From: Dictyobacter alpinus
Lineage (GTDB): Bacteria; Chloroflexota; Ktedonobacteria; Ktedonobacterales; Ktedonobacteraceae
Length of the DNA stretch: 64,000 bases
NCBI RefSeq assembly: GCF_003967575.1
Contig: NZ_BIFT01000001.1
Span: 310,001-374,000 of the forward strand
Direction: 5' to 3'
Numbering within the stretch: the stretch's first letter is position 1; each line of letters opens with the position of its first letter. Shown in pieces: positions 16,588 to 25,854 of the stretch. The position numbers and the translations under genes were made by a program. The notes beneath the pieces were generated by a model. That model saw nothing but the letters and a program-made list of their open reading frames with translations. It ran no database searches and was not told where the DNA came from.

Positions 16588-17820
16588 TTATATGTTCACC
16601 CGTTTAACAGTTTCCTGGCGAACTTTAAAGGTCACAGGACAGTGTTTGGGGCCAAGGATAAAGGCACTGTGGATGGTTTCAACAGGTTGTTCACGATTAC
16701 GGCGGATCTGCTGGAAGCGCTCTAGCAAAATACTAAGGGCAATTTTTGCTTCAAGCCGTGCCAATGGAGCTCCCAGGCAGAAATGGATACCATGGCCAAA
16801 TGCCAGATGACGATTAGGACTACGCGTAATATCAAATGCTTCGGGGTGAGGAAATTGCTGGGGATCAAAATTGGCACTGGCAATCCAACCAAGGATCATT
16901 TGTCCACATGGAATCGTCTGGCCGTGTAGTTCTACATCACGCGTCGTATAGCGAGCTAGCAGGAGTGCTGGAGAGCGATAGCGCAAAACCTCCTCAATTG
17001 CCTGGGGCAACAGATCCGGACGCTCGGCTAATTGATCCATAGTTTCAGGATGCTCATCAAAACAGAGTAACGCGTTCCCAATTAAATTGGTCGTGGTAAT
17101 ATTGCCAGCAATTAATAACAGGGTACAAAAAGCCAGTATCTCAGCTTCGGATAAGGATTGTCCCTCAATGCGTGCCGCCAAAAGCTCACTCACAAGATCC
17201 TGACATGGTTGCAAACGTCGTTCTGCCAGTACGATGCGAAAGTAATCATACAACTCATCCAGGGTACGTCGTATGACCTGGCGCATGCGCTCATTGTATT
17301 CCTCAACATTGATGGCGGTCAGTTCATCATACTCACTAAACACCATATCATCAGACCAGCGCTTAAACTGAGCACGATCCTCAGCAGGTACACCTAAAAG
17401 CTCAGAGATAACAATCACTGGCAACGGATACGAAAGGTCAGTGATGATATCCATTGAACCTTGACCCACCACGTGATCTAATAAATCATGGGTAATCTCA
17501 GCAATGCGAGGAGCCATACTAGCGATCGCACGAGGAGTAAACGCCTGCGAGACCAACGAGCGCAACTGCCGATGACGTGGTGGATCAGTCGTTAAAATAC
17601 TCTGGGCCTTAATAAACTCTTCGGGATGGTCAGCAAACTTAGATCCATCCGATGAAAAGGTCTCATGCTCCGAAGCAAGCATGAGCACATCATCATACTC
17701 AAAAACTTCCCAGAATCTGGCCTTTTCATTATGCACAACAGGTCCAGAAGCGGTTCGTAAAGCGGTAAAACTTGCATAAGGATAGAGTAATTGGTTTAAA
17801 TAGTCGCGTGGATTCATCAT
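16588..17820 (-). CDS. Cytochrome P450
   Basis: The 410-residue protein is a soluble bacterial P450. The heme-binding loop FGHGIHFCLG places the thiolate ligand at about C348; the K-helix ExxR is EEVLR (about 273); the C-helix DPPRHRQLR (about 79) is present. The I-helix reads LLLIAGNITTTN, so the conserved acidic residue before the Thr is replaced by Ile. Substrates of this group are varied (fatty acids, terpenoids, secondary metabolites). No ferredoxin or reductase is adjacent. A longer frame with TTG at 17880 exists, but the ATG at 17820 has AGGAG about 13 bases upstream and gives a typical length. The region to the right is a divergent promoter. Confidence 0.9.
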   Translation of the reverse strand: MMNPRDYLNQLLYPYASFTALRTASGPVVHNEKARFWEVFEYDDVLMLASEHETFSSDGSKFADHPEEFIKAQSILTTDPPRHRQLRSLVSQAFTPRAIASMAPRIAEITHDLLDHVVGQGSMDIITDLSYPLPVIVISELLGVPAEDRAQFKRWSDDMVFSEYDELTAINVEEYNERMRQVIRRTLDELYDYFRIVLAERRLQPCQDLVSELLAARIEGQSLSEAEILAFCTLLLIAGNITTTNLIGNALLCFDEHPETMDQLAERPDLLPQAIEEVLRYRSPALLLARYTTRDVELHGQTIPCGQMILGWIASANFDPQQFPHPEAFDITRSPNRHLAFGHGIHFCLGAPLARLEAKIALSILLERFQQIRRNREQPVETIHSAFILGPKHCPVTFKVRQETVKRVNI

Positions 17821-18155
17821 AGGTACGATGCTTCTCCTGGTGACAACTGCCGAGAAGCACCATCTCCTTTCGATTGCCAATACACACTACAAGGATGTAG
17901 TCTACAGCCTTTGAGATGCTACACACCGACAAAACGGATATAAGAAAGCCAACCTTTCGATACATCTTCCCTTTTCCTGGCTAATGGCCTGGTTGAAGTA
18001 TCATAGCATACCAATATATATCATCATACCATGGTATATCGGTCAAAAACGAATGCAAAGGTATCTATCCTTCCAATCGTGTTGCTGATTACTTGCTTCT
18101 TCGTTTGTCTTAAGTAGAACCTAAGAAAAGCGAATATATGCCAGGAGAATTTTTT
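17821..18155. other. Divergent P450/GNAT promoter region
   Basis: This 335-base region separates leftward P450 from rightward GNAT. It contains a perfect 12-base palindrome ATACCATGGTAT (18026-18037) in an AT-rich patch, a candidate operator. A short minus-strand frame preceded by GAAAGGAG with no spacing (around 17860) is not convincing. Confidence 0.4.
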
Positions 18156-18617
18156 ATGGCACATGAATGGAAGCGCGATAACTATATAATCAGTACAGAC
18201 AAAAAACGGCTGGATATTGAGGTTATTCATAATTTTCTCACCACATCCTATTGGTCTCCCGGTATTCCACGCGAGACGATAGAACGTGCCCTTGAGCATT
18301 CACTCGCCTTTGGCCTCTATGCTGGTGATCAACAGATTGGGCTGGCCCGCCTGATCACCGACTACGCTACCTTTGCTTATCTGGCAGATGTCTTTGTTTT
18401 GGACGCTTTTCGCGGTCAAGGACTGGGGAAATGGTTAATCCAGGTTGTCACGAACCACCCAGAATTACAAGGGCTGCGTCGTTGGGTACTGTTCACAAAA
18501 GACGCCCATGGCCTATATGAACAGGCTAACTTTACGCCAGCGCGCTATCCTGAACGTCTAATGGAAAAATTAGATGTTGATATTTATACACGCTCCGTCA
18601 GGCAAGAGAAAGAATAA
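18156..18617 (+). CDS. GNAT family N-acetyltransferase
   Basis: The 153-residue protein shows the GNAT acetyl-CoA loop as FRGQGLGKWL (about residue 87), preceded by the strand LADVFVLDAF, and a C-terminal FTKDAHGLYEQANF typical of this group. It transfers acetyl from acetyl-CoA to an unknown amine substrate. The ATG at 18156 has AGGAG eight bases upstream and is preferred over 18138. Confidence 0.9.
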   Translation: MAHEWKRDNYIISTDKKRLDIEVIHNFLTTSYWSPGIPRETIERALEHSLAFGLYAGDQQIGLARLITDYATFAYLADVFVLDAFRGQGLGKWLIQVVTNHPELQGLRRWVLFTKDAHGLYEQANFTPARYPERLMEKLDVDIYTRSVRQEKE

Positions 18618-18761
18618 TCAACCCTGATGATGAATGACCCCTTAACAGGAGTCATCACAGTTCTCCTTCTTGCTTTCAGGGAAGATAGAAACGTGCTATA
18701 CTCAAGCCAAATCAAGCTGATATAGGCCATTGAGAGTAGGGATAGGGATAAAGTTTCATTG

Positions 18762-19847
18762 ATGCAGCAAAAAGAGACACAGATAGTAGCATTGAATAAA
18801 GATCATTTGGAGCGGGCGTATGAGCAAGAACAGCTTGCTTATGCCGCTAGATTATTGCATGCGGGGGAAATAGTCGTTTTTCCAACTGAGACGGTATATG
18901 GCCTGGGGGCAAATGCGCTCAATCCACGGGCGGCCGAAAAGATTTTTCTGGCCAAAGAACGGCCTTTTAGCGATCCTTTGATCGTGCATATCGCCGATGA
19001 GCAGGGGCTGGAGAGCCTGGTTGCCAGTATACCGGCAGCGGCCCGGCAACTGGCTGCAGCCTTCTGGCCAGGCCCCCTGACGATGATTCTGCCCGCCGGG
19101 CCGCAGGTGCCTGGCTTGATTACCTCTGGTCTGCCCAATGTCGCGGTACGTATGCCTGATCATCCAATTGCACGTGCGCTGATCCGAGCAGCAGGAATAC
19201 CAGTAGCCGCCCCCAGTGCCAATCGCTTTATGCATGTCAGTCCGACCACTGCCCAACATGTCTATGATGATCTCAAAGGTCGCATTCCTCTCATTCTGGA
19301 TGGTGGCCCTTGCACGGTTGGAGTTGAGTCAACCATCATTGATCTCTGTACGGATATCCCAACCATTCTACGTCCCGGAGGTATCAGCCTGGAAGCCTTA
19401 CGCCAGGTTTTACCACAAGTACAACCACCACAATCCCGTCAGACACATACAGAAGACCTGGAGACGGCCAGGGTCGCACCAGGACAGATGCTCATCCACT
19501 ATTCCCCCAAAGTGCCAACCTATCTGTTTGAGGGCTCGGTTGAAGCAATGCGCCAGACGATACTGGATGAGGTTAAACAACGCCAGCGACAGGGAGAACA
19601 GGTCGGCGTCCTGATTGCCGATGAAGACCTCAATGCATTTCATGAGAGCGGAGCTATTGTGTATAGCCTGGGAAATACGCTGGAACAGGTGGCGACGCGC
19701 CTCTTTGCTGGTTTGCGCACTCTGGAAGATGCTGGCGTGGATGTGATCCTCTGTCGCAACTTTACCGCACAGGGCTTAGGATTGGCTGTACGTGATCGCT
19801 TGCTCAAAGCGGCTGGTGGCAAGGTCAAAACACTTAATAATACCTAG
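18762..19847 (+). CDS. Threonylcarbamoyl-AMP synthase (Sua5/TsaC2)
   Basis: This 361-residue protein has the YrdC/Sua5 catalytic domain (FPTETVYGLGANA near residue 38, KERPFSDPLIVHI near 64, PSANRFMHVSPTTA near 148) and the C-terminal Sua5 domain (PGQMLIHYSPKVP near 239). It makes threonylcarbamoyl-AMP from threonine, bicarbonate and ATP for the t6A37 modification of ANN-decoding tRNAs, an essential function. The length is that of Sua5 rather than the short TsaC. The stop overlaps the stop of the convergent PucR gene by four bases. MiaB, another position-37 tRNA modifier, lies 2.7 kb away. Confidence 0.95.
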   Translation: MQQKETQIVALNKDHLERAYEQEQLAYAARLLHAGEIVVFPTETVYGLGANALNPRAAEKIFLAKERPFSDPLIVHIADEQGLESLVASIPAAARQLAAAFWPGPLTMILPAGPQVPGLITSGLPNVAVRMPDHPIARALIRAAGIPVAAPSANRFMHVSPTTAQHVYDDLKGRIPLILDGGPCTVGVESTIIDLCTDIPTILRPGGISLEALRQVLPQVQPPQSRQTHTEDLETARVAPGQMLIHYSPKVPTYLFEGSVEAMRQTILDEVKQRQRQGEQVGVLIADEDLNAFHESGAIVYSLGNTLEQVATRLFAGLRTLEDAGVDVILCRNFTAQGLGLAVRDRLLKAAGGKVKTLNNT

Positions 19848-21475
19848 TGTTTTTTGAGATGGTGGATCTTAAGGGCGATCTGGAGCGCTAACCGTAGTTC
19901 TGGATCTTCCAGCGAACGCCCGAGCAGAGCTTCAATACGATTGATACGATAAAGAAGCGAGTTACGGTGAAAGTGCATGGTACGTGCCATCTCGCTGAGA
20001 TTACCGTTACAGCGGAAGAAACCTTCCAGGGTCTCAACGTAGGTGCTGTCATTGTTAAGCAGAGGACCCAGGGTTTCATAATAGAAATCATCAAGTTCAC
20101 TATGCCCATTAAGGTGGAAGAGCAAACGATAAATGCCCAGGCGCGCAAATGAATGCAGGTTCCCCTCACCAAAGAGTCGACGACCAATCTCCAGTGCCTG
20201 CTGGGCCTCACGGAAGGAGAGCGGCAGTCCCTGTAAGCCTCTGGCAATACGACCTATACCGCAGGAATAAATAGGATGTCCGGTACCATTGCTTTTTTGA
20301 GAAGAAATGCGGAAGACCACACGCTCAAGGCGCGAGTACAGAGAATTCTCATGTTCCCGCTCGGTCTCAGCTTGATCATCAAAAGCTGGTAGTGGCAAGA
20401 TCGCAATGACACGCCTGGCTTCATTTTGCACCCAGCAACCAGACCACTCGCGCAGAAGTTCCTCACGAACACGTTTGCTCCATTGAGCATACAGACCACT
20501 GGCCGAAAAATCATGCTCCTCAGGTGAAATTTCAAAGACGACTACCGTCTGTGGCGTGGTCAAATCATAACCGAGTAGCCGGGCACGTGCCATCATCTCT
20601 TCAGGTTGTTGATAGTGGCCCTGAATCACATCGGTAAAGGCCTCTACCTGATAACGACTCTCGACTTCCGTACGATCACGCTCACGCGCAAACTCAATCG
20701 CAATAATTGGAGTTGCCTGACCTAAAATGATGCGTTCAAGATAATCAAAATCGCTCTCATTGCCGATCAAGGAAAGATAGCCAGCAATCTCGTGACGGCT
20801 ACTGGGAATCGGCTCAACAACGCGGACCAGACCCTGACGGCGTAACTGCTCATCCGTTAAAGGGCTGGGAAGGATAAGTGGGGAAAGATTGGCCGGCGCA
20901 GCCTGAAAACGCACATGCTGATCAGCATCTTGAATAACGACCCATTTTCCACGGTTCGTTGCCAGATGCTCACAAACACCTTGAATTCCAGCACCCTGCA
21001 AACTTAATTGCATTAATTGGCTGGCAATCTCTGTCGCTTTACGTTCAGTTTCGCCACGAAAGCTAACCACAAACGTAATTACTTCCCGCTCGATTTCTTC
21101 GAGCAGAGCATTGAGAGGAAGCAAGATCAGAGGAAGGTGCATCTGATCAGCGAATTCTCTCGCTTCCGCGCTGAGGGCTTCTTCAGACGGCGCAGCAACC
21201 GCAACGACTGCTACACCAGCCTGATACAAGCTTTTTAGGAGATGAGGGAGGGTCTCATCCAGGCGTCGTAACTGAGCTAATGTCAATAACGCCAGTTCGC
21301 CGCCTTGAACACTTTCAAAAGCGGGCAAACGTGAACGCATACGACAAGCCCAGGTCACACGACGCTCTAATCCCCCCCCGCCAGCTACTAATTGTGCGTC
21401 ACGTGAGGCGAGCAGAGTTAAAATGTTTCGGACCGAAGCCGAAGATTGTGATTGCGAAGGGGATAAACTGCTCAT
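19844..21475 (-). CDS. PucR family transcriptional regulator
   Basis: The 543-residue protein matches the PucR/CdaR plan: N-terminal PucR domain (about residues 15-140, with ELALLTLAQLRRL), a central linker, and a C-terminal helix-turn-helix (about 480-540, NGNLSEMARTMHFHRNSLLYRI) of the PucR HTH_30 type. Relatives sense small molecules such as purine-catabolic or nitrogen compounds and activate neighbouring genes. It is the last of a same-strand series MiaB, TPR protein, basic peptide, PucR. The start has only a weak ribosome-binding site (GTGAG). Four bases overlap with the end of Sua5 on the other strand, so it lacks room for its own terminator. Confidence 0.9.
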   Translation of the reverse strand: MSSLSPSQSQSSASVRNILTLLASRDAQLVAGGGGLERRVTWACRMRSRLPAFESVQGGELALLTLAQLRRLDETLPHLLKSLYQAGVAVVAVAAPSEEALSAEAREFADQMHLPLILLPLNALLEEIEREVITFVVSFRGETERKATEIASQLMQLSLQGAGIQGVCEHLATNRGKWVVIQDADQHVRFQAAPANLSPLILPSPLTDEQLRRQGLVRVVEPIPSSRHEIAGYLSLIGNESDFDYLERIILGQATPIIAIEFARERDRTEVESRYQVEAFTDVIQGHYQQPEEMMARARLLGYDLTTPQTVVVFEISPEEHDFSASGLYAQWSKRVREELLREWSGCWVQNEARRVIAILPLPAFDDQAETEREHENSLYSRLERVVFRISSQKSNGTGHPIYSCGIGRIARGLQGLPLSFREAQQALEIGRRLFGEGNLHSFARLGIYRLLFHLNGHSELDDFYYETLGPLLNNDSTYVETLEGFFRCNGNLSEMARTMHFHRNSLLYRINRIEALLGRSLEDPELRLALQIALKIHHLKKH

Positions 21476-21506
21476 AACTCACTAGCAAAACTAAGCATGC
21501 ATAAAC

Positions 21507-21623
21507 TTAACGACGTGTTGCTGTTGCTGGTGTGGCTGTTGCTTTCTGTGCACGCTGTTTATCTTTCAGCTTTTTTGCTTTGATTAAATGCTTGTGCCAG
21601 GCAACTTTTTTCGCTTTATTCAT
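21507..21623 (-). CDS. 38-residue highly basic peptide
   Basis: A small frame running from ATG 21623 to TAA 21507 encodes 38 residues beginning MNKAKKVAWHKHLIKAKKLK and ending in a TATPATATRR-type tail. It has about a dozen Lys/Arg, no acidic residue except one Asp, and an N-terminal amphipathic basic helix. GAAAGG lies eleven bases upstream. It lies 28 bases after the TPR gene and 31 bases before PucR. The composition recalls small ribosome-associated basic proteins, but I recognise no family. The gene before it ends in a strongly acidic tail, which hints at a charge-paired partner. Confidence 0.65.
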   Translation of the reverse strand: MNKAKKVAWHKHLIKAKKLKDKQRAQKATATPATATRR

Positions 21624-21651
21624 TTATTATACAACCTTTCTTCTAGAAATG

Positions 21652-22467
21652 TTACTCTTCTATATCAGTACCGCCCTCGAATTCGAACTCGTTCATATCC
21701 TCGGAATCATCACCACCATCATAGTACTCATCGTCGTTCCCCAACTCATCGTCATCCTCACGGTCGTGACGCAAAATGGTGTCCTTCGTATAAGCACGTA
21801 CGGTATCGCCAGTCCCATGAGATGGGAAGCTTACGGTACCAAACAGATTAGGATGTTGATACTCTTCTTTAATGATGATACGAACAAGGTGAATATCCAG
21901 GGTCAGAATACCTGCACCATAGCGGTTGCCTTCTTTGATGTAGCCGATCAAGCGAGCAGCTAAGCGAGGCTCGATCTGACCAATCGTTTCCTGGGCGGAA
22001 TTGCGCACCAGTAGGCGATGACCATCAACAACCAGATTGACACGATCCCCAACTCCAATACGCGAAAGTACAGGAGCAGGACCCAGGTTGATCAATTCAG
22101 TGATACCTGTCTTGCCAGTTTCCTCGATAAAAAGTCGAGGATCAATACGCTCAACACCAACAGATCCTGGCGTAGCTGCGTCCTGTAGCGCCTGCAGGCG
22201 ATCCAGGTTCTTCGTAGCAATCGTATTTGCTGGACTATATTTCAGCGTTTGTGAGTAGGCCTGTCGGGCTTCTGAATACTGACCTAATTCACTATACGCC
22301 TTGCCCAGACGATTATAAGCCTCAGGGTCCTGGGAAAAAATGTTCAGAATATTTTTATTCGTGGTGACCGCTTCCCCCCACTGACCCTCTTGAGCTTGTT
22401 TAATCGCCAGGTCTGTCCACTGCTTCTTCAGCCGCATTTTTTCTTCAGCTGACAATGCTTGCGTCAT
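21652..22467 (-). CDS. TPR protein with strongly acidic C-terminus
   Basis: The 271-residue protein has two to three TPR-like helical repeats (about residues 20-100, with WGEAVTTNKNIL, AYNRLGKAYSELGQYSEA, ARQAYSQTLKYSPAN). A beta-rich domain follows (about 130-200, VGDRVNLVVDGHRLLVRN), then a tail of about 35 residues dominated by Asp and Glu. Tetratricopeptide repeats mediate protein contacts, and the acidic tail might bind a basic partner such as the adjacent peptide. Start 22467 has AGGAGG five bases upstream. It follows MiaB by 63 bases on the same strand. Exact function unknown. Confidence 0.8.
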   Translation of the reverse strand: MTQALSAEEKMRLKKQWTDLAIKQAQEGQWGEAVTTNKNILNIFSQDPEAYNRLGKAYSELGQYSEARQAYSQTLKYSPANTIATKNLDRLQALQDAATPGSVGVERIDPRLFIEETGKTGITELINLGPAPVLSRIGVGDRVNLVVDGHRLLVRNSAQETIGQIEPRLAARLIGYIKEGNRYGAGILTLDIHLVRIIIKEEYQHPNLFGTVSFPSHGTGDTVRAYTKDTILRHDREDDDELGNDDEYYDGGDDSEDMNEFEFEGGTDIEE

Positions 22468-22530
22468 CAAAGCCTCCTCCAACTTCGTTGGGATATGGTA
22501 TATGTTCTCGTTTGCTTGGTATAGCTCAAC

Positions 22531-24018
22531 TTATAGCGCAACAGCGTCGCCTTGTAAAGACCAGGCCGTAGCCCGCTCGATACGCACCTGCACAAATTCG
22601 CCAGCTTGAATGAAACGACCCTCTGGTTCTGGACAAAAGACCAGTTTGTTGGCACGGTTGCGCCCTTTCAGTTGTCTTTGATCATGGGTCGTATTGATAT
22701 CCTCAACCATCACTTCCTCTACCTTTCCCACATAAGACTGATTCAGCTCAAACGCAATTTTGCCCTGAACATCTTCCACTGCATGCAGACGGCGTTTTTT
22801 CTCAGCCAGAGGGACATCGTCCTCCCAGCGAGATGCTACTGTTCCGGGGCGAACCGAGTAAGCAGCGACATGGACGACATCAAAACGGATCTTTGCTAAC
22901 AGATCCAACGTATGCTGGAACTCTTCTTCAGTCTCACCGCAGAAGCCTACTATAACATCAGTTGATAAGGTAATATTCGGCCACAATTCACGGACGCGAT
23001 CGATACGCTCGACGTATTCATCCAGAGAATAGCCACGTTTCATACGTTTGAGCATATTCTCATCACCCGACTGGACCGGAATATTCAGGTGCTCACACAC
23101 CTTTGGCAGGTGCGCCATACGCTCAATCATACTATCGGTCATATGACGTGGATAGGAGGTCATGAAACGAATACGCGCCAATCCATCGATATCGCTGAGA
23201 TTAGCCATTAGATCCGCCAGATCAGGTTTATCTGGCAAGTCCAGACCATAGGCCTCAACCGTTTGCCCTAATAGAGTCAATTCCCTGGCACCTTTGGCCA
23301 CAAGTGACCGGGCTTCAACCATCAACTCTTCCATCGGACGACTACGCTCACGGCCACGGCGATATGGCACAATACAATAGGTACAAACCTTATTACAGCC
23401 AAGTACGATCGGCAGCCAGGCAGTTGGACTGGCCTGGGCTGGCTCAATTTTCGTTGGATAGTGGGCCACACGCTCCCCGGGCTTGGGAGTAATTGCCATC
23501 GGGAGCACCGTGCGCTTGCCTGCGCGATCAGTAGAGGTAGCGAAAGTGGGCACGGTAGGCGAGATAGAAATCTCATCAACGCTATCTTCAGGATGATCGG
23601 GCATGAAATCAATATCGAGACAACCTGCTCCTGAGATAGGAGTCCAACGTTCTTCCAGGAAACGAGGCAAGATATCAGCATGCTCAACCTTCATAAAAAG
23701 GTCAATATGCGGATAACGTTTGCCCAACGCATCAATCGTCTTCTGATTGCCAATCATGCATCCCATCAGGGCTACCAGAAGATCGCTACGATCATTCTTG
23801 GCTCGTCTCAAATTGGCAAGCAAATTGTGAGCCTTCTCCTCAGGTGCCTGACGCACACTGCAGGTATTCAGCACCACGAGATTCGCCTGCTCCATGCTTG
23901 TCTCTTCCCAACCTAATTCATCAAGCATAGTCTGAATGCGCTGAGAGTCAGCCTGATTCATTTGACAGCCAACTGTCCAAATATGGTACTTACCATGAGG
24001 AATACTAATCGTGGTCAT
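22531..24018 (-). CDS. miaB: tRNA-2-methylthio-N6-dimethylallyladenosine synthase
   Basis: The 495-residue radical SAM enzyme adds the methylthio group to i6A37 of tRNA. The N-terminal domain has GCQMNQADS, LNTCSVRQ and a third cysteine at MGCM, which bind the auxiliary cluster; the radical-SAM cluster motif is CNKVCTYCIVPYRRG (about residue 209); the C-terminal TRAM domain is recognisable (KGRNRANKLVFCP). It is longer than typical MiaB (about 440-470) because about 40 extra residues lie between the two domains, around residues 140-190. The start is supported by AGAGG upstream. It heads a minus-strand cluster. Confidence 0.93.
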   Translation of the reverse strand: MTTISIPHGKYHIWTVGCQMNQADSQRIQTMLDELGWEETSMEQANLVVLNTCSVRQAPEEKAHNLLANLRRAKNDRSDLLVALMGCMIGNQKTIDALGKRYPHIDLFMKVEHADILPRFLEERWTPISGAGCLDIDFMPDHPEDSVDEISISPTVPTFATSTDRAGKRTVLPMAITPKPGERVAHYPTKIEPAQASPTAWLPIVLGCNKVCTYCIVPYRRGRERSRPMEELMVEARSLVAKGARELTLLGQTVEAYGLDLPDKPDLADLMANLSDIDGLARIRFMTSYPRHMTDSMIERMAHLPKVCEHLNIPVQSGDENMLKRMKRGYSLDEYVERIDRVRELWPNITLSTDVIVGFCGETEEEFQHTLDLLAKIRFDVVHVAAYSVRPGTVASRWEDDVPLAEKKRRLHAVEDVQGKIAFELNQSYVGKVEEVMVEDINTTHDQRQLKGRNRANKLVFCPEPEGRFIQAGEFVQVRIERATAWSLQGDAVAL

Positions 24019-24172
24019 TTCAGAGCCTCTCTTCGAGCATCAATAGCTTGTGTAGTAGCATATGGGATATCTTTTACCTACGCGTCCTTATTCTAAGATG
24101 GACGGTATTATACACCATGCGGCGCTACCTGTCATCCTTCTTGTTCGTTGATTTGAGCCAAATTTTCACCGA

Positions 24173-24210
24173 CTTCCCATATGAAGGTCATTTGAACTCC
24201 AGATGGGAAG
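24173..24210 (-). terminator. Hairpin after the PaaK-like gene
   Basis: Arms 24173-24183 and 24200-24210 pair over 10 of 11 bases (CTTCCCAT-TG/CA-ATGGGAAG) around a 16-base loop, in the gap between the PaaK-like stop and the MiaB start. Confidence 0.5.
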
Positions 24211-24245
24211 CTTCTATTATAACATCATACAGCCTGGCGTAGCGC

Positions 24246-25595
24246 TTATGATGAACGGCGGCGATCTTCGACACGAGCACTGGCAGTTTTGGATTCACCA
24301 CCTGAGGCGCGTGGAAGGCTATCCTGCGGCACCAGTTCAACCTTCGGCGTATTCCCTGTAATTGATTTCACAGCGGCAGCCATGCTCGTCTGGAGTGATT
24401 TTACCCTATCGGCATCATCGAGGAGCGCCTGATCCTTGACTTCAACCTTTAAAGCAAAAGTATCCAGATCATTTTTGCGATCAACGATAATGCGGAAATT
24501 CGAGGCGGTCTCAGGAAATTGGATAAGGGCCGCTTCAACCTGACTTGGGAAGACAATCAGTCCACGGATGGAGACCGCATCATCACTACGACCTTTAATC
24601 GCAGAAATTTTTGGATGAGTGCGACCACAACTACAGCGCTCCTCCCACCAGAGACGGGAAAGATCGCGACTACGATAGCGAATCATAGCCGTACCATCAC
24701 CCGTCAACCAGGTCCAGACAAGCTCGCCATCCTGACCATCTGGTACTGGCTCACCAGTCTCAGGGTTAATGCATTCAACCAGGAAACTATCCGCCCAGGC
24801 ATGCATACCATCACGTGCCTCGCACTCACAGGTCATGCCAGGTCCCAGGAATTCGGTCATGCCAAATTCATCATACGCGGTGATACCGAGCAAATGCTCA
24901 ATCTTTAACCGTGTCTCCCAGGGCCATGGCTCAGCCCCAAAGAGCCCGATCTTTAAGGATGTTTGCTTGAAATCCAGGCCCTGTTCAGCAGCTTTATTGC
25001 CAATATACAGGCCAACGGATGGGGTCATGCAGACAGCCTTAACGCCAAAATCCTTGATAAAATCAAACATTCGCTCATACTGACGGGCATCTGACCCCAT
25101 TGGAATCGACATCACATCCATAGCCATCGCGCCATAATGGAAACCGAAGCCACCAGTTGGTAAACCATAGCCATAACAATTCATCATCACATCGCCAGGA
25201 CGCAGACCAACCATCCACAATTCACGAGCATTTAGATCGGCCCAATTCTCAATATCTTTTTTGGTCGCAAAGACCGGCACACTCTTACCCGTTGTGCCAC
25301 TGGTCGCATGGAGTTGCAGGGCCCCGCCCTCACCGCCAGTTGGACGCATAGCCGTCCCTAATGGATAAGCGGCCCGCACCGTCTTCTTCTCAAGAAAAGG
25401 CAACTTACGAATATCATCTAGCGACTGAATATCAGATGGCTTTACGCCCGCTTCATCATATAGCTTGCGATAAAATTCATTCTGTGTATAGGCACGTTCA
25501 ACAACAGCCTGTAGACGTTCCAACTGCAAAGCCTGCAATTGTTGCTTTGGAAGCGTCTCCATCTCCTCATTGAAGAACTGGCGATGACTTACCAC
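24246..25595 (-). CDS. paaK: Phenylacetate-CoA ligase-like adenylate-forming enzyme
   Basis: The 449-residue protein has the AMP-binding fold of the PaaK branch: TSGTTGKSVPVF (about residue 97), the family segment GFHYGAMAMDVMSIP, YDEFGMTEFLGPG (about 235) and GDGTAMIRYRSRDLSR (about 305). The C-terminal LPRASGGESKTARV-type end carries the catalytic lysine region. It ligates an aryl acetate or aryl acid to CoA at ATP cost. No other phenylacetate-degradation genes are in the window, so substrate is open. I take the GTG at 25595 as start because GGAGG lies six bases upstream, rather than the longer frame to 25625. Confidence 0.85.
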   Translation of the reverse strand: MVSHRQFFNEEMETLPKQQLQALQLERLQAVVERAYTQNEFYRKLYDEAGVKPSDIQSLDDIRKLPFLEKKTVRAAYPLGTAMRPTGGEGGALQLHATSGTTGKSVPVFATKKDIENWADLNARELWMVGLRPGDVMMNCYGYGLPTGGFGFHYGAMAMDVMSIPMGSDARQYERMFDFIKDFGVKAVCMTPSVGLYIGNKAAEQGLDFKQTSLKIGLFGAEPWPWETRLKIEHLLGITAYDEFGMTEFLGPGMTCECEARDGMHAWADSFLVECINPETGEPVPDGQDGELVWTWLTGDGTAMIRYRSRDLSRLWWEERCSCGRTHPKISAIKGRSDDAVSIRGLIVFPSQVEAALIQFPETASNFRIIVDRKNDLDTFALKVEVKDQALLDDADRVKSLQTSMAAAVKSITGNTPKVELVPQDSLPRASGGESKTASARVEDRRRSS

Positions 25596-25854
25596 GAATA
25601 TCCTCCAAATCCACTCACATCCCACCTGTACAGATAGACCACATACAACCTGCGGGATATGATAGTATCAACATAGAAATATCTCGGCGTCCACATCCAG
25701 AAGATAAAGACGTCACATTGTTATCAAAAGATAGGTATAATGCAAAAGCATGTGCTTCGCCCCATTCTACCATGGTCACCATAGCACGTCTATGACACTA
25801 CCATATAACAGGACCAGGGTGAAACATATATAATATAGGAGTAGATTAAGAGCT

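Noticed and set aside
17821..17880. TTG start at 17880 for the P450
   Set aside because: The extra 20 residues are not P450-like and the ATG at 17820 gives a normal length.
18629..18665. Hairpin after the GNAT gene
   Set aside because: Pairing is imperfect (TGATGA/TCATCA plus a few inner pairs) and there is no U run; too weak to call.
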